DNA of 45,531 nt, taken from IMG/VR virus record IMGVR_UViG_3300043446_005040, positions 1 to 45,531 of that record; one strand, 5' to 3'. Origin of the DNA: a virus. Below, piece by piece: positions 1-7,069 of the stretch. The notes under the pieces were generated by a model, which did no database searches, was not told the DNA's origin, and saw nothing but the letters and a program-made list of their open reading frames with translations. A program made the translations under genes and the position numbers. The first letter of the stretch is position 1, and the number at the start of each line of letters is the position of its first letter.

Positions 1-484
1 TATTTATTTGAAAATTAACAAAATCTTTATCAAACATGTAATGATCTCTTATTGGAGTTTTGTCAAATTCCCACTTAACCCCAGTTGATGGTTTATATAT
101 TGAATGGTCTTTATTGTAATAAACTAATGATTTTGCTTGAATATTCTTATACATCTCTGGGTTTTTTTCTATCCATTTATAAAAATTTATTTTATTTATA
201 TCATATTTAGAATATGAAGTTTGCCCTTGAGATATTGCTTTTTGTGCTTGTCTTACAAATTGGCTTACAAGTCTTTCTGCGGGATCTCTAAAAGAAGAAA
301 AAATATAAGTTGATTCATTAATTATTGGTTCAAACCAGCACCAATGCGCTGTGTCTGTTTCACTTATTTCATGTATATTTACTTTATTATTTTTAAAATA
401 AGGAATCAAAGATGGCATCATGTTATGGCGAAAATGCGTTCCACCAGTGCGGGGTAAATGTAAATGATAAAAATAATCATGCAT
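1..484 (-). CDS. PAPS-dependent sulfotransferase-like protein, cut by the left window edge
   Basis: At least 161 residues are read from ATG at 484-482; the 3' end lies outside the window. Near the N-terminus is HLPRTGGTHFR, which fits the 5'-phosphosulfate loop of sulfotransferases. At about residues 65-75 is SSFRDPAERLVSQF, which fits the 3'-phosphate motif with its conserved Arg and Ser. Both motifs are typical of the Sulfotransfer_2 / heparan 2-O-sulfotransferase-like group, whose members move sulfate from PAPS to a sugar, lipid or protein hydroxyl. The acceptor cannot be told. The ATG overlaps the upstream stop by one base (TAATG), so translation is probably coupled to the monooxygenase gene. 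It is one of only two minus-strand genes here. The fold call is fairly sure; the role (surface modification or sulfur handling) is inference. Confidence 0.75.
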   Translation of the reverse strand, partial: MHDYFYHLHLPRTGGTHFRHNMMPSLIPYFKNNKVNIHEISETDTAHWCWFEPIINESTYIFSSFRDPAERLVSQFVRQAQKAISQGQTSYSKYDINKINFYKWIEKNPEMYKNIQAKSLVYYNKDHSIYKPSTGVKWEFDKTPIRDHYMFDKDFVNFQIN

Positions 485-1476
485 TATATTATTCCTTTAT
501 TTTTTAGAATTGGCATTACACCATTAATAAAATTATTTGCATAATATATTTCTGGAGTACCCCCTAAAAGCAATCGGTTGAGTCCAGCATTATAAAAATT
601 TTCTATTAAGTCAGCCACCTCGACATAGCTTCCAACCATAGCAGTTATACCTCCATGACGAAGTAATCCAAATCCAGCCCAAATATTCTTTTCTATTGTT
701 AAGTTTTCTTTAGAATAATTATGTAGTTTTTGTTGATGAACAACATTTTGTGATTCATGCAGCAAGGCTTCTTCTTTTAAACTGTTTATAATTTCGTCAG
801 TAGCATAGGTAAGTATTTGTTCCGTAGTGTCCCAAGCAGACCTACTGTCTTTTTCAACTATTATAGTAGCTTTTATGCCAGAGTCTACTTTTATCTTATT
901 TCTATTCTGTTTATATTGCTCTAAAGTTTCCATAGCATAATAGTGGGCATTCCCTACAGAATTAGCATTATGTATCGTGTTGTCTGATGATCCAGCAAAT
1001 ACTATTTCAAAGTCACACCCAGACATAGTATCAACATTTTCCAACTGATAAAATTCTCCATTATATGAATCAATTCTTCCATTTGTTACAAGTTTTTTAA
1101 CTATTTCAGCATACTCTAAAGATCTTTTATATCTAAGAGAAATTGGAGTATGATCCCCATAACTAGCAAGCTCTTCTTTGTGTGCTCCAGACACAATATT
1201 TAAAATTAGTCTATCTCCAAATATTTTTTGAAAAGTTGCAACCTTCATAGCACAATATGTAGGACTTAGCTGAGCTGGATTAATTGCTAACATAAATTTA
1301 ATATTTTTTGTAAGTGCTGAATATTTATAAGCCACTCCCCAAGGGTCGGGATAAAAAGATGTTGTTCTAATTAATATACAATGGATATTGCTTGTGTCTA
1401 GGAGTTGCAACAAATCTAGATTTTCATCAAGGTCATGCCCTCGTTCAAACATCCACTCTATTTTTAATTTATCCAC
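484..1476 (-). CDS. Luciferase-like FMNH2-dependent monooxygenase, SsuD-like
   Basis: 330 residues starting at GTG 1476, with AGGAGA four bases upstream. The chain follows alkanesulfonate monooxygenase SsuD (about 380 residues) over most of its length: the PxPW region near residue 45, LAINPAQLSPT, the RLILNIVSG strand, the FAGSSD flavin/substrate loop, NLWAG-like NIWAGFGLLRHGG, and the LLLGGTPE end strand. It stops where SsuD has a C-terminal tail. Family members use reduced FMN and O2, often to cleave C-S bonds and release sulfite. Against SsuD as I remember it, Cys54, Arg226 and His228 are not kept (Phe/Tyr, Lys and Thr here) while Arg297 is, so substrate and even activity are uncertain. 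No flavin reductase is seen nearby. Coupled to the sulfotransferase downstream. Confidence 0.82.
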   Translation of the reverse strand: MDKLKIEWMFERGHDLDENLDLLQLLDTSNIHCILIRTTSFYPDPWGVAYKYSALTKNIKFMLAINPAQLSPTYCAMKVATFQKIFGDRLILNIVSGAHKEELASYGDHTPISLRYKRSLEYAEIVKKLVTNGRIDSYNGEFYQLENVDTMSGCDFEIVFAGSSDNTIHNANSVGNAHYYAMETLEQYKQNRNKIKVDSGIKATIIVEKDSRSAWDTTEQILTYATDEIINSLKEEALLHESQNVVHQQKLHNYSKENLTIEKNIWAGFGLLRHGGITAMVGSYVEVADLIENFYNAGLNRLLLGGTPEIYYANNFINGVMPILKNKGII

Positions 1477-1488
1477 AAGATCTCCTAT

Positions 1489-1517
1489 TTGAATTATAGT
1501 ATATCACATGTTATAAT
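1489..1517 (+). promoter_or_regulatory. Sigma-70-like promoter for the rightward genes from 1543
   Basis: TTGAAT at 1489-1494 and TATAAT at 1512-1517 are separated by 17 bases, the ideal spacing. A transcript would begin near 1524, about 19 bases before the ATG at 1543. This is one of the few promoters in the window with a recognisable -35. Confidence 0.6.
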
Positions 1518-1521
1518 GATA
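1493..1521 (-). promoter_or_regulatory. Probable promoter of the sulfotransferase/monooxygenase pair
   Basis: On the minus strand TATAAT lies at 1498-1493, just upstream of the AGGAGA ribosome site of the monooxygenase gene. A weak -35 (TATCAT) is at 1521-1516, 17 bases away. It overlaps the divergent plus-strand promoter, so the two may compete. Read by eye only. Confidence 0.4.
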
Positions 1522-1542
1522 TTAATTAGAGATTGAGATAAA

Positions 1543-1746
1543 ATGAGAGTATCAAAAAGTAGATCATTTTTAAAATCATGGACCTATAGATTTTTTGGGA
1601 CATTGACTTCATTTTTAGTAGTTTATGCAGTTACTGGAAAAGGAAATTTAGCAACTTTGATAGCATTTTGGGAAACAATAATTAAAGTTGGAGTCTATTA
1701 CTGGCATGAACGAATTTGGGATAATATTCAATGGGGAAGAAAATAA
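1543..1746 (+). CDS. DUF2061 small membrane protein
   Basis: 67 residues. It has the DUF2061 signature: an N-terminal SWTYRFFGTLTSF segment, a hydrophobic stretch, then ETIIKVGVYYWHERIWDNI and a WGR end. Two short hydrophobic segments (about residues 15-30 and 36-52) suggest an inner-membrane hairpin. The family's function is unknown. From memory, unverified, DUF2061 occurs fused to or beside APS kinase in some bacteria, which would be of interest beside the sulfur-type genes just upstream. The next gene overlaps its 3' end by 16 bases. Confidence 0.75.
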   Translation: MRVSKSRSFLKSWTYRFFGTLTSFLVVYAVTGKGNLATLIAFWETIIKVGVYYWHERIWDNIQWGRK

Positions 1747-1970
1747 GAATTTTGCTTGACGGATCTACAGCAGAAGAATATGAAGATCCAATTGATTTAA
1801 TTATACATACTAAGTGTCCAGGAAAGTGGAAAGTAATTGACATGGAAACTGGAGAAGAATATATAGGTTCTCCAGAAGGACATCCAAAATTTGCTACAAT
1901 GCTTATGAATCGTGTTTCACGTGGAATAATAGGCCACTGGAGCAAGTTAAAGTGGAAGATTAATGGTTAA
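1731..1970 (+). CDS. Small phage protein of unknown function (79 aa)
   Basis: Overlaps the end of the DUF2061 gene in another frame. It is a hydrophilic, mixed alpha/beta protein with the phrase DMETGEEYIGSPEGHPKFA and a basic, tryptophan-containing C-terminus (HWSKLKWKING). I do not recognise a family. The overlap and absence of a gap suggest it is translated with its upstream neighbour. The competing minus-strand reading at 1682-1945 has no regulatory support. Confidence 0.55.
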   Translation: MGKKIRILLDGSTAEEYEDPIDLIIHTKCPGKWKVIDMETGEEYIGSPEGHPKFATMLMNRVSRGIIGHWSKLKWKING

Positions 1971-1995
1971 AATATTCGTTTTGAATTAACTAAAT

Positions 1996-2003
1996 GGTAA
2001 AAT
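1996..2003 (+). promoter_or_regulatory. Weak extended -10 element before the pre-portal gene
   Basis: The sequence TGGTAAAAT (TG at 1995-1996, TAAAAT at 1998-2003) resembles the TGGTATAAT elements elsewhere in the window. It lies only eight bases before the ATG at 2012, so a transcript from it would start almost at the start codon. Confidence 0.35.
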
Positions 2004-2011
2004 AGAGTCAT

Positions 2012-2344
2012 ATGAAGGTTACTCCAATAGAAGAAGTGTCTTATGGCACATATGTGTGGCAAACAGCAGAGGGCAAACTAGTTACCGATGAAGATGGTAA
2101 CTATATGTGTATTTTTTCAACAAAAGGAAATGTTGCAAAAATAGCAGAGCTTAGAAGATTTGCTAAAGAGTATGGTGTTGAAGAAGGTGGAGAGCCAGTA
2201 TGGTTTTCTGGACACCGTCCCATTTCAGATGAAGAGTATGAAAATCAAAAACAAAGACTAGACTGGGGACTTGTTGCAGATGAATATGACCTTCCTGCAT
2301 TAAAAGAAGACCTAGTGCAAAAGAAAAAAATGGGGATAATATGA
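2012..2344 (+). CDS. Conserved phage protein upstream of the portal, unknown function
   Basis: 110 residues, acidic, with the phrase VWFSGHRPISDEEYENQ in the C-terminal half. No catalytic motif is seen. Proteins like this stand just ahead of portal genes in actinobacteriophages, as I remember; no function is known to me. Its stop overlaps the portal ATG by four bases (ATGA), so the two are probably co-translated. No clear ribosome site precedes the ATG; a -10-like element lies immediately upstream. Confidence 0.65.
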   Translation: MKVTPIEEVSYGTYVWQTAEGKLVTDEDGNYMCIFSTKGNVAKIAELRRFAKEYGVEEGGEPVWFSGHRPISDEEYENQKQRLDWGLVADEYDLPALKEDLVQKKKMGII

Positions 2345-3915
2345 TAGATCATAAATCTACAGTTGTTGACGACGACACAGAAAATACAATGTTGCAAATA
2401 GAAGGAGCGTCCCTTGGGACAGCTCCAAGACAATTGCAAGAGACAGATTTTGATGATCCATTTTTGGCAAACGCTGAAGAAATTTTAAAAATAGACGGAT
2501 TAAATCCGAACTTTAGAAAAAATACTTCTAGAAAAATGCAAAAAGCATATACTGGGATAGATGGCGCAAAATCAAAAAAATTAGATCCTCTAGATTTAAC
2601 TGGGTATTCTTTATTTCAAATAGTTCAGCCACCATTTAATGTAATGTATTTAGCGCAACTTTATGAATTATCTCCATACCATCATGCAGCCGTAGATGCA
2701 AAAGTTTCAAACGTGGTTGGACTTGGCTATAAATTTTTAGAAAATCAAAAAACTTTAGACAAATTAGAAGATGTTTCTGAAGATTCAGCAAAGTTAGAAA
2801 AAGTTAGACGCAAAATCTCTCGTGCTAAAGTTATGATGAGGGATAAGATTGAAAGTTTAAATTCAGATGACACATTTGAAGAAATTATGAAAAAGGTTTA
2901 TCGTGATTTAGAAGTAACTGGTAACGGGTATTTAGAAATTGGTAGAACATCATCTGGACAAATAGGTTATATAGGTCATATACCAGCTATTACAATGCGT
3001 ATACGCCGTCATAGAGACGGTTTTGTGCAGGTGGTATACAATCGTTATACATTCTTCAGAAACTTTGGCGATACGTCAACTAAAGACCAAATAGGAACAG
3101 ACCCAAGACCAAACGAAGTAATTCATTTTAAAAAATATTCTCCAACAAATACATATTACGGTATTCCAGATATTATGTCCGCATCTAAAGCAGTAGCTGG
3201 AGATGAGTTTGCAGCAAGATATAATCTTGATTATTTTGAAAATAAAGCAGTACCCAGATACATTATTGTTTCAAAAGGTGCTCGTTTAAATGCTGACTCA
3301 GAAAGAAAACTACTAGAATTTTTCCAAATTGGATTAAAAGGACGTAATCACAGAACTCTTTACATACCTCTCCCATCTGACGGAGAAAACACTCGTGTTG
3401 ATTTTGACATGAAACCAGTAGAGGCAGGAATACAAGATTCTTCTTTTCAAAATTATTCTGTTGAAAATAGAGATAGAATTTTGATCGCACACAGAACTCC
3501 ATTATCAAAAATTGGCCATGGGACTCCGAGCCCACTGGACGATAAAATTTATAAAGAACAAGTGTCTAGACCAGCTCAAGATATGCTTGAGATGCAAGTT
3601 AATAAACTTATTAAGGAATTTACTGATATGTTTATATTCCAATTTGAAGAATTAACGTTGACGGATGAACTTTCTCAAGCTCAAATTGATCAAATTTATC
3701 TAACAACTCAAGTAGTTACCCCAAATGAAATAAGAATGAGAAAAGGCCTAAATCCAATAGATTCGGGTGAAGAAGTTTTTGACCCACAGGCAAAAGCAGC
3801 TGAAATAAAAGCTCAAACTATGCAAAGTAGAACAAGAGATCAGAAAAGGAATGCTGCTCCTCCTGAATCGGTAAGCGGACGGGCTAGAAAAAATGAAGGG
3901 CGAAAGGTCAAATAA
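2341..3915 (+). CDS. Portal protein
   Basis: 524 residues, normal for a siphovirus portal. Portals form a dodecameric ring at one capsid vertex, through which DNA enters and leaves and to which terminase and neck bind. The central part has the PBSX/HK97-type pattern: an acidic N-terminus, an NVMYLAQLYELSPYHHAAVDAK segment (about 98-120), NEVIHFKKYSPTNTYYG (about 258-275), the YFENKAVPRYIIV strand, and QNYSVENRDRILIAHRTPLS near residue 370. A hydrophilic, Lys/Arg-rich tail follows. Gene position before the protease and capsid genes fits. The 5' end overlaps the previous gene as ATGA. Confidence 0.9.
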   Translation: MIDHKSTVVDDDTENTMLQIEGASLGTAPRQLQETDFDDPFLANAEEILKIDGLNPNFRKNTSRKMQKAYTGIDGAKSKKLDPLDLTGYSLFQIVQPPFNVMYLAQLYELSPYHHAAVDAKVSNVVGLGYKFLENQKTLDKLEDVSEDSAKLEKVRRKISRAKVMMRDKIESLNSDDTFEEIMKKVYRDLEVTGNGYLEIGRTSSGQIGYIGHIPAITMRIRRHRDGFVQVVYNRYTFFRNFGDTSTKDQIGTDPRPNEVIHFKKYSPTNTYYGIPDIMSASKAVAGDEFAARYNLDYFENKAVPRYIIVSKGARLNADSERKLLEFFQIGLKGRNHRTLYIPLPSDGENTRVDFDMKPVEAGIQDSSFQNYSVENRDRILIAHRTPLSKIGHGTPSPLDDKIYKEQVSRPAQDMLEMQVNKLIKEFTDMFIFQFEELTLTDELSQAQIDQIYLTTQVVTPNEIRMRKGLNPIDSGEEVFDPQAKAAEIKAQTMQSRTRDQKRNAAPPESVSGRARKNEGRKVK

Positions 3916-3930
3916 TACCATAGAAATATT

Positions 3931-3958
3931 TTGACTTTGTATCAAATGTTGATATTAT
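3931..3958 (+). promoter_or_regulatory. Promoter for the protease/scaffold and capsid genes
   Basis: TTGACT at 3931-3936, a 16-base spacer, and an extended -10 TGATATTAT (TATTAT at 3953-3958). This is the best -35/-10 pair in the structural region. The ATG at 3969 is only ten bases past the -10, so the leader would be a few bases at most. Confidence 0.6.
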
Positions 3959-3968
3959 TTAACTTAGG

Positions 3969-5393
3969 ATGGACATAAAAAAGGTACACTGGAATAATAG
4001 CGAAAGCAGAGTTAACTTATCATTTCCTATAACAAAGGTTAATAAGGAAAAAAGAACTGTCTCTGGATTTGCAACTTTAGATAACGTTGATCGTCATGGA
4101 GACATTGTAACATCAGAAGCATCTGAAAAAGCTTTTCAAAGATTCCGTGGTAATTTAAGAGAGATGCACCAACCAATTGCAATTGGTAAGGTGCTTTCTT
4201 TTCATCCAGAAGAATTTTACGACAAAGAATCTGGAAAAACATACAAAGGTATTTATGTTCAAAGTTATGTTTCAAAGGGTGCACAGGACACTTGGGAAAA
4301 AGTATTGGATGGGACACTTACTGGATTTTCAATAGGTGGAAACATTGTACAATCTTCTTTTGAGCCAGGCAAAGAAAAAGAAAATCGTGTTATTAAAGAA
4401 TACGACCTAATGGAGCTATCATTAGTAGATACACCAGCTAATCCACTTGCAAATATTTTTTCTATTCAAAAAAATGCTGACGGATCTACAGTAGTAAAAG
4501 GAATTGCAGCAGACACATCAATTGAAAATGTTTTTTGGTGTAAAACTGATAAGGTTGCATCATCTTCAATAGAAGCGTCTAAAGATTGTGTAGTTTGTGG
4601 GTCAAACATGGATAGCATTGGATGGATTGAAAGTTCCGAAACAGAAAAAGGTTTAGCAATAAGTAAAATTATAGATTTGTATTTAAAAAAGGATGATGCC
4701 CCAAATTCTACTCATGAAGCAACAACACATGATGCAGATCCTCAAAATGCAATTTCTTCTGATCAGACAATTAATAGATATCCTGATCAAAATAAAATAA
4801 AGAAGTCTGATTCAGTTTTTGAATCAGAGAATGCTATAAATAAAGAAGGAGGTAATATGGCAGACGAAACAAACAATGCAGCAGAAACAGCTGTTGTAGA
4901 AGCAGCAGAAGCCGTTGTCGCAGATGCAGTCGAAACAGCAATTTCAGAAGTTGCAGCCGAAGTTGTAGAAACAGCTGAAGCAGCTCCGTCAGAAGATCTC
5001 GTAGAGAAGTCAGTCACTAGCGCAGAAGCAGAACAACCTTTTGCAAAAATGTTGACAGAACTGCGTGACCTCTTCGGTGAAGCAATAAATAAGAATTCTG
5101 CAGATGTTGAAGAACAGATTAAGAAATCAGCAGATCAAGTTGATACAGTAAAGTCAGAAATGACAGTAGCTGTAGAAGACATTAAGAAAGATTACAGTGG
5201 TCTTAATGACAATGTTTCAAATCTTGTAAAAAGATTAGAAGAACTTGAAAAGCGTTTTGAATCTTATGAGAAAGACACTGCAGTACAAAAGTCCATTGGT
5301 GACGTAGAAACAGCATCAAGGGATACAAAACTCCAGAAAAATTTGAAGGAGTTTGATTGGCAAGGATCCTTCCTCGGAGTCCACAATCTATAA
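3969..5393 (+). CDS. Capsid maturation protease fused to scaffold domain (XkdF/S78-like)
   Basis: 474 residues. The first ~165 form a prohead protease of the XkdF/S78 type: SGFATLDNVDRHGDIV, REMHQPIAIGKV (His at about 58), GTLTGFSIGGNI (likely nucleophile Ser at about 119) and LMELSLVDTPANP. A linker follows, then an Ala/Glu-rich stretch and a long coiled coil (about 390-460), features of a scaffold. The family cleaves scaffold and capsid N-termini during maturation. An in-frame internal start at 4857 has a strong ribosome site and would give scaffold alone. A CxxC pair (CVVCGS) sits between the domains. The capsid gene follows 34 bases downstream. Confidence 0.85.
   Translation: MDIKKVHWNNSESRVNLSFPITKVNKEKRTVSGFATLDNVDRHGDIVTSEASEKAFQRFRGNLREMHQPIAIGKVLSFHPEEFYDKESGKTYKGIYVQSYVSKGAQDTWEKVLDGTLTGFSIGGNIVQSSFEPGKEKENRVIKEYDLMELSLVDTPANPLANIFSIQKNADGSTVVKGIAADTSIENVFWCKTDKVASSSIEASKDCVVCGSNMDSIGWIESSETEKGLAISKIIDLYLKKDDAPNSTHEATTHDADPQNAISSDQTINRYPDQNKIKKSDSVFESENAINKEGGNMADETNNAAETAVVEAAEAVVADAVETAISEVAAEVVETAEAAPSEDLVEKSVTSAEAEQPFAKMLTELRDLFGEAINKNSADVEEQIKKSADQVDTVKSEMTVAVEDIKKDYSGLNDNVSNLVKRLEELEKRFESYEKDTAVQKSIGDVETASRDTKLQKNLKEFDWQGSFLGVHNL
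4857..5393 (+). CDS. Nested scaffold protein from an internal start
   Basis: ATG at 4857 is in frame with the protease gene and preceded by AAGAAGGAGGT, the strongest Shine-Dalgarno match near this locus. The product would be 178 residues: an Ala/Glu/Val-rich N-terminal half, then a coiled coil with heptad Leu/Val (NVSNLVKRLEELEKRF). This copies the lambda C/Nu3 arrangement, where a nested gene makes free scaffold in excess of the protease fusion. That it is used is inference; the ribosome site is seen directly. Confidence 0.65.
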   Translation: MADETNNAAETAVVEAAEAVVADAVETAISEVAAEVVETAEAAPSEDLVEKSVTSAEAEQPFAKMLTELRDLFGEAINKNSADVEEQIKKSADQVDTVKSEMTVAVEDIKKDYSGLNDNVSNLVKRLEELEKRFESYEKDTAVQKSIGDVETASRDTKLQKNLKEFDWQGSFLGVHNL

Positions 5394-5394
5394 A

Positions 5395-5427
5395 AATTTA
5401 CAAAAAAAAAGGTGGTGAAATAAAATA
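5395..5427 (+). promoter_or_regulatory. Translation leader of the capsid gene
   Basis: AATTTA, an A-run, AAGGTGGTGA and an A/T spacer precede the capsid ATG. The same layout, nearly base for base, stands at 9721-9751 before the tail tube gene. GGTGGTGA pairs well with the 3' end of 16S rRNA, and the A-rich flanks keep the site open, which fits very high expression. Confidence 0.6.
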
Positions 5428-6567
5428 ATGAGCAATGAACTATTACAAAAAGTAATTGATACAACAAATCTCGGTACACCAGGCAACGACTTGGCAGGTG
5501 ATGGTACACCTTCAGGTACAGGTCTTTTATACCCAGATCAAGCTAACAGATTCCTAGATTATATGTGGGATGCAACAATTCTTGCAAAGGCAGCACGTAC
5601 AATCCGTATGCGCAGCAATACTACAGAAATTGATCGTGTATCTGTTGGTCAGAGACTTATGACAGTTGCAGCAGAAGAGCAACCACGTGACTATGTTACT
5701 GGTTTCACAAACGCAGCAGCAACTTTCTCTAAGATTTCTCTAACAACTCGTAAGCTTCGTCTTGATTGGGAACTTTCATCTGAAGCTTTGGAAGATAACC
5801 TTGAGGGTCCAGATCTAGAAGATCACATTGCACGTCTGATGGCAACACAGGCTGGTAATGATATTGAAGACACTCTTATCAACGCTAAGGGCAGCGGATC
5901 TGGCTTAATGTCAGCATTCGTAGGTTTCCGTAAGGGAGCAATTGACAACGCACACGTTGTTGATGCTAATGCACAAGGATTAGATAAGGCAGTATTCAAT
6001 AAGGCAATCAAGACCATGCCACGTAAGTACAAGCAACGTCGTAATCAGCTTCGCTTCTTCTCAGGTTCAAACCTAGTACAAGATTATCTATATAATCTTA
6101 CAGCTAATGCTGGTTCAGTAAACCCATGGGATATCGCTTCTGGCGTAATCCGTGGTGACGTAGTTGCTAATGATGGAGGACCAGGTACAACCACTCCATT
6201 TGCTTTCGGTATCCCAGTAATTAACGTGCCTCTTATGGATGAAACTCGTGATTCCACAGGAAAGGCATTTGATGATGCAGGATACGATGCATCTGCAGGT
6301 TTGTTCGGTGATTTACACTTAACATTCCCACAGAATTTCATCGTTGGTATCAAGCGTGATGTTGTTGTCTATCGTCTCTTCCAGCCAAAGAAGGATACAA
6401 TTGAGTACACTCTATTTATCCGTGTAGGCTGCGCATTTGAGAATTATGACGCACATGTTATCGTAAAGAATGTAAAAGTCGGAGGCACTGATTTCGGTGA
6501 TCTCGGTTCTGTAACACACGGCGATCTCGTTTCTAACGCAGATGAAAACGTACGTGGTACATTCTAA
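5428..6567 (+). CDS. Major capsid protein, HK97 fold
   Basis: 379 residues. The shell protein is recognised from its position after protease/scaffold and from its pattern: a flexible N-terminal arm (to about 35), the AKAARTIRMRSN strand, SKISLTTRKLRLDWELSSEALEDN, the long helix DHIARLMATQAGNDIEDTLI (about 132-150), then a C-terminal segment with DLHLTFPQNFIVGIKRDVVVYR and IEYTLFIRVGCAFENYDAHVIVKNVKV. Codon choice is visibly different from most neighbours, with CGT, GGT, ATC and AAG common and AGA/ATA rare, as expected for a very abundant protein. A strong hairpin terminator follows. No promoter is seen in the 34-base gap upstream, so it is read with the protease gene. Confidence 0.92.
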   Translation: MSNELLQKVIDTTNLGTPGNDLAGDGTPSGTGLLYPDQANRFLDYMWDATILAKAARTIRMRSNTTEIDRVSVGQRLMTVAAEEQPRDYVTGFTNAAATFSKISLTTRKLRLDWELSSEALEDNLEGPDLEDHIARLMATQAGNDIEDTLINAKGSGSGLMSAFVGFRKGAIDNAHVVDANAQGLDKAVFNKAIKTMPRKYKQRRNQLRFFSGSNLVQDYLYNLTANAGSVNPWDIASGVIRGDVVANDGGPGTTTPFAFGIPVINVPLMDETRDSTGKAFDDAGYDASAGLFGDLHLTFPQNFIVGIKRDVVVYRLFQPKKDTIEYTLFIRVGCAFENYDAHVIVKNVKVGGTDFGDLGSVTHGDLVSNADENVRGTF

Positions 6568-6590
6568 TATAACCTTTTAGGTGCAAAAAT

Positions 6591-6619
6591 AAGCGGGGGG
6601 ATGCGTAATCTCCCCGCTT
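6591..6619 (+). terminator. Hairpin terminator after the capsid gene
   Basis: AAGCGGGG at 6591-6598 pairs with CCCCGCTT at 6612-6619, with possible extension by G-T and G-C inside and a nine-base loop. It is followed by TATATATT rather than a pure T-run, and preceded by AAAAAT, so it could act in both directions, less sharply than the two others. Confidence 0.7.
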
Positions 6620-6630
6620 ATATATTAAAA

Positions 6631-6639
6631 TGGTATAAT
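6631..6639 (+). promoter_or_regulatory. Extended -10 promoter TGGTATAAT for the connector genes
   Basis: TGG followed by TATAAT at 6634-6639, 12 bases past the terminator stem. The -35 position falls in the hairpin and has no match, so recognition would rest on the extended -10. GAAAGGA lies between it and the ATG at 6665. Confidence 0.6.
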
Positions 6640-6664
6640 AGATGTGACATGAAAGGAATAATAA

Positions 6665-7054
6665 ATGTCATTTGACACATTAAAAATAAATGAATTAAAA
6701 GAAGTTGCAGAAAGCTTTGGGATTGAAATGCCAGTTAAAGCAACAAAACAGTCATTAATATTAGCTTTACAAGATGAAGGTGTTACATGGGACATGTATA
6801 CTAAATTCAATGGAGCTGAGCAAGTAGAAGTAAAAATTGACGAACAGCCAAAAAAGAAGTCAAAAATTGAAAAGGGTAAGACTATGTTAGTAAGAATGGA
6901 TAGATTAAATCCATCATATAGTACTCATGGATATATTTTTACAAAAGAACATCCATTCATTGCTATGTCTGAATCTGAAGCTCAATCAATTTTTGATACA
7001 GAAATAGGATTTCGTCCAGCTACTCCAAAGGAAGCTCAGGAATTTTATAATTAA
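6665..7054 (+). CDS. Head protein with N-terminal SAP/Rho-N-like helical domain
   Basis: 129 residues. The first ~45 (LKINELKEVAESFGIEMP...KQSLILALQDEGVTW) look like a helix-extended-helix/SAP or Rho N-terminal-like domain. These small folds often bind nucleic acid and are common in phage proteins encoded next to the capsid gene. A Lys-rich linker follows, then a beta-rich C-terminal part. GAAAGGA precedes the ATG. A role in the head or at the capsid-neck join is inferred from position only. Confidence 0.6.
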   Translation: MSFDTLKINELKEVAESFGIEMPVKATKQSLILALQDEGVTWDMYTKFNGAEQVEVKIDEQPKKKSKIEKGKTMLVRMDRLNPSYSTHGYIFTKEHPFIAMSESEAQSIFDTEIGFRPATPKEAQEFYN

Positions 7055-7069
7055 TAGGGGGTAAGTAAG

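Noticed and set aside
2079-2103. Inverted repeat TAGTTACC...GGTAACTA
   Set aside because: It lies inside the coding sequence of the pre-portal gene with no T-run or promoter nearby; chance or weak structure is likelier than a control site.
6665-6678. Small palindrome TGTCA-TT-TGACA overlapping the start codon at 6665
   Set aside because: Only five-base arms and no second copy found, so an operator cannot be supported.
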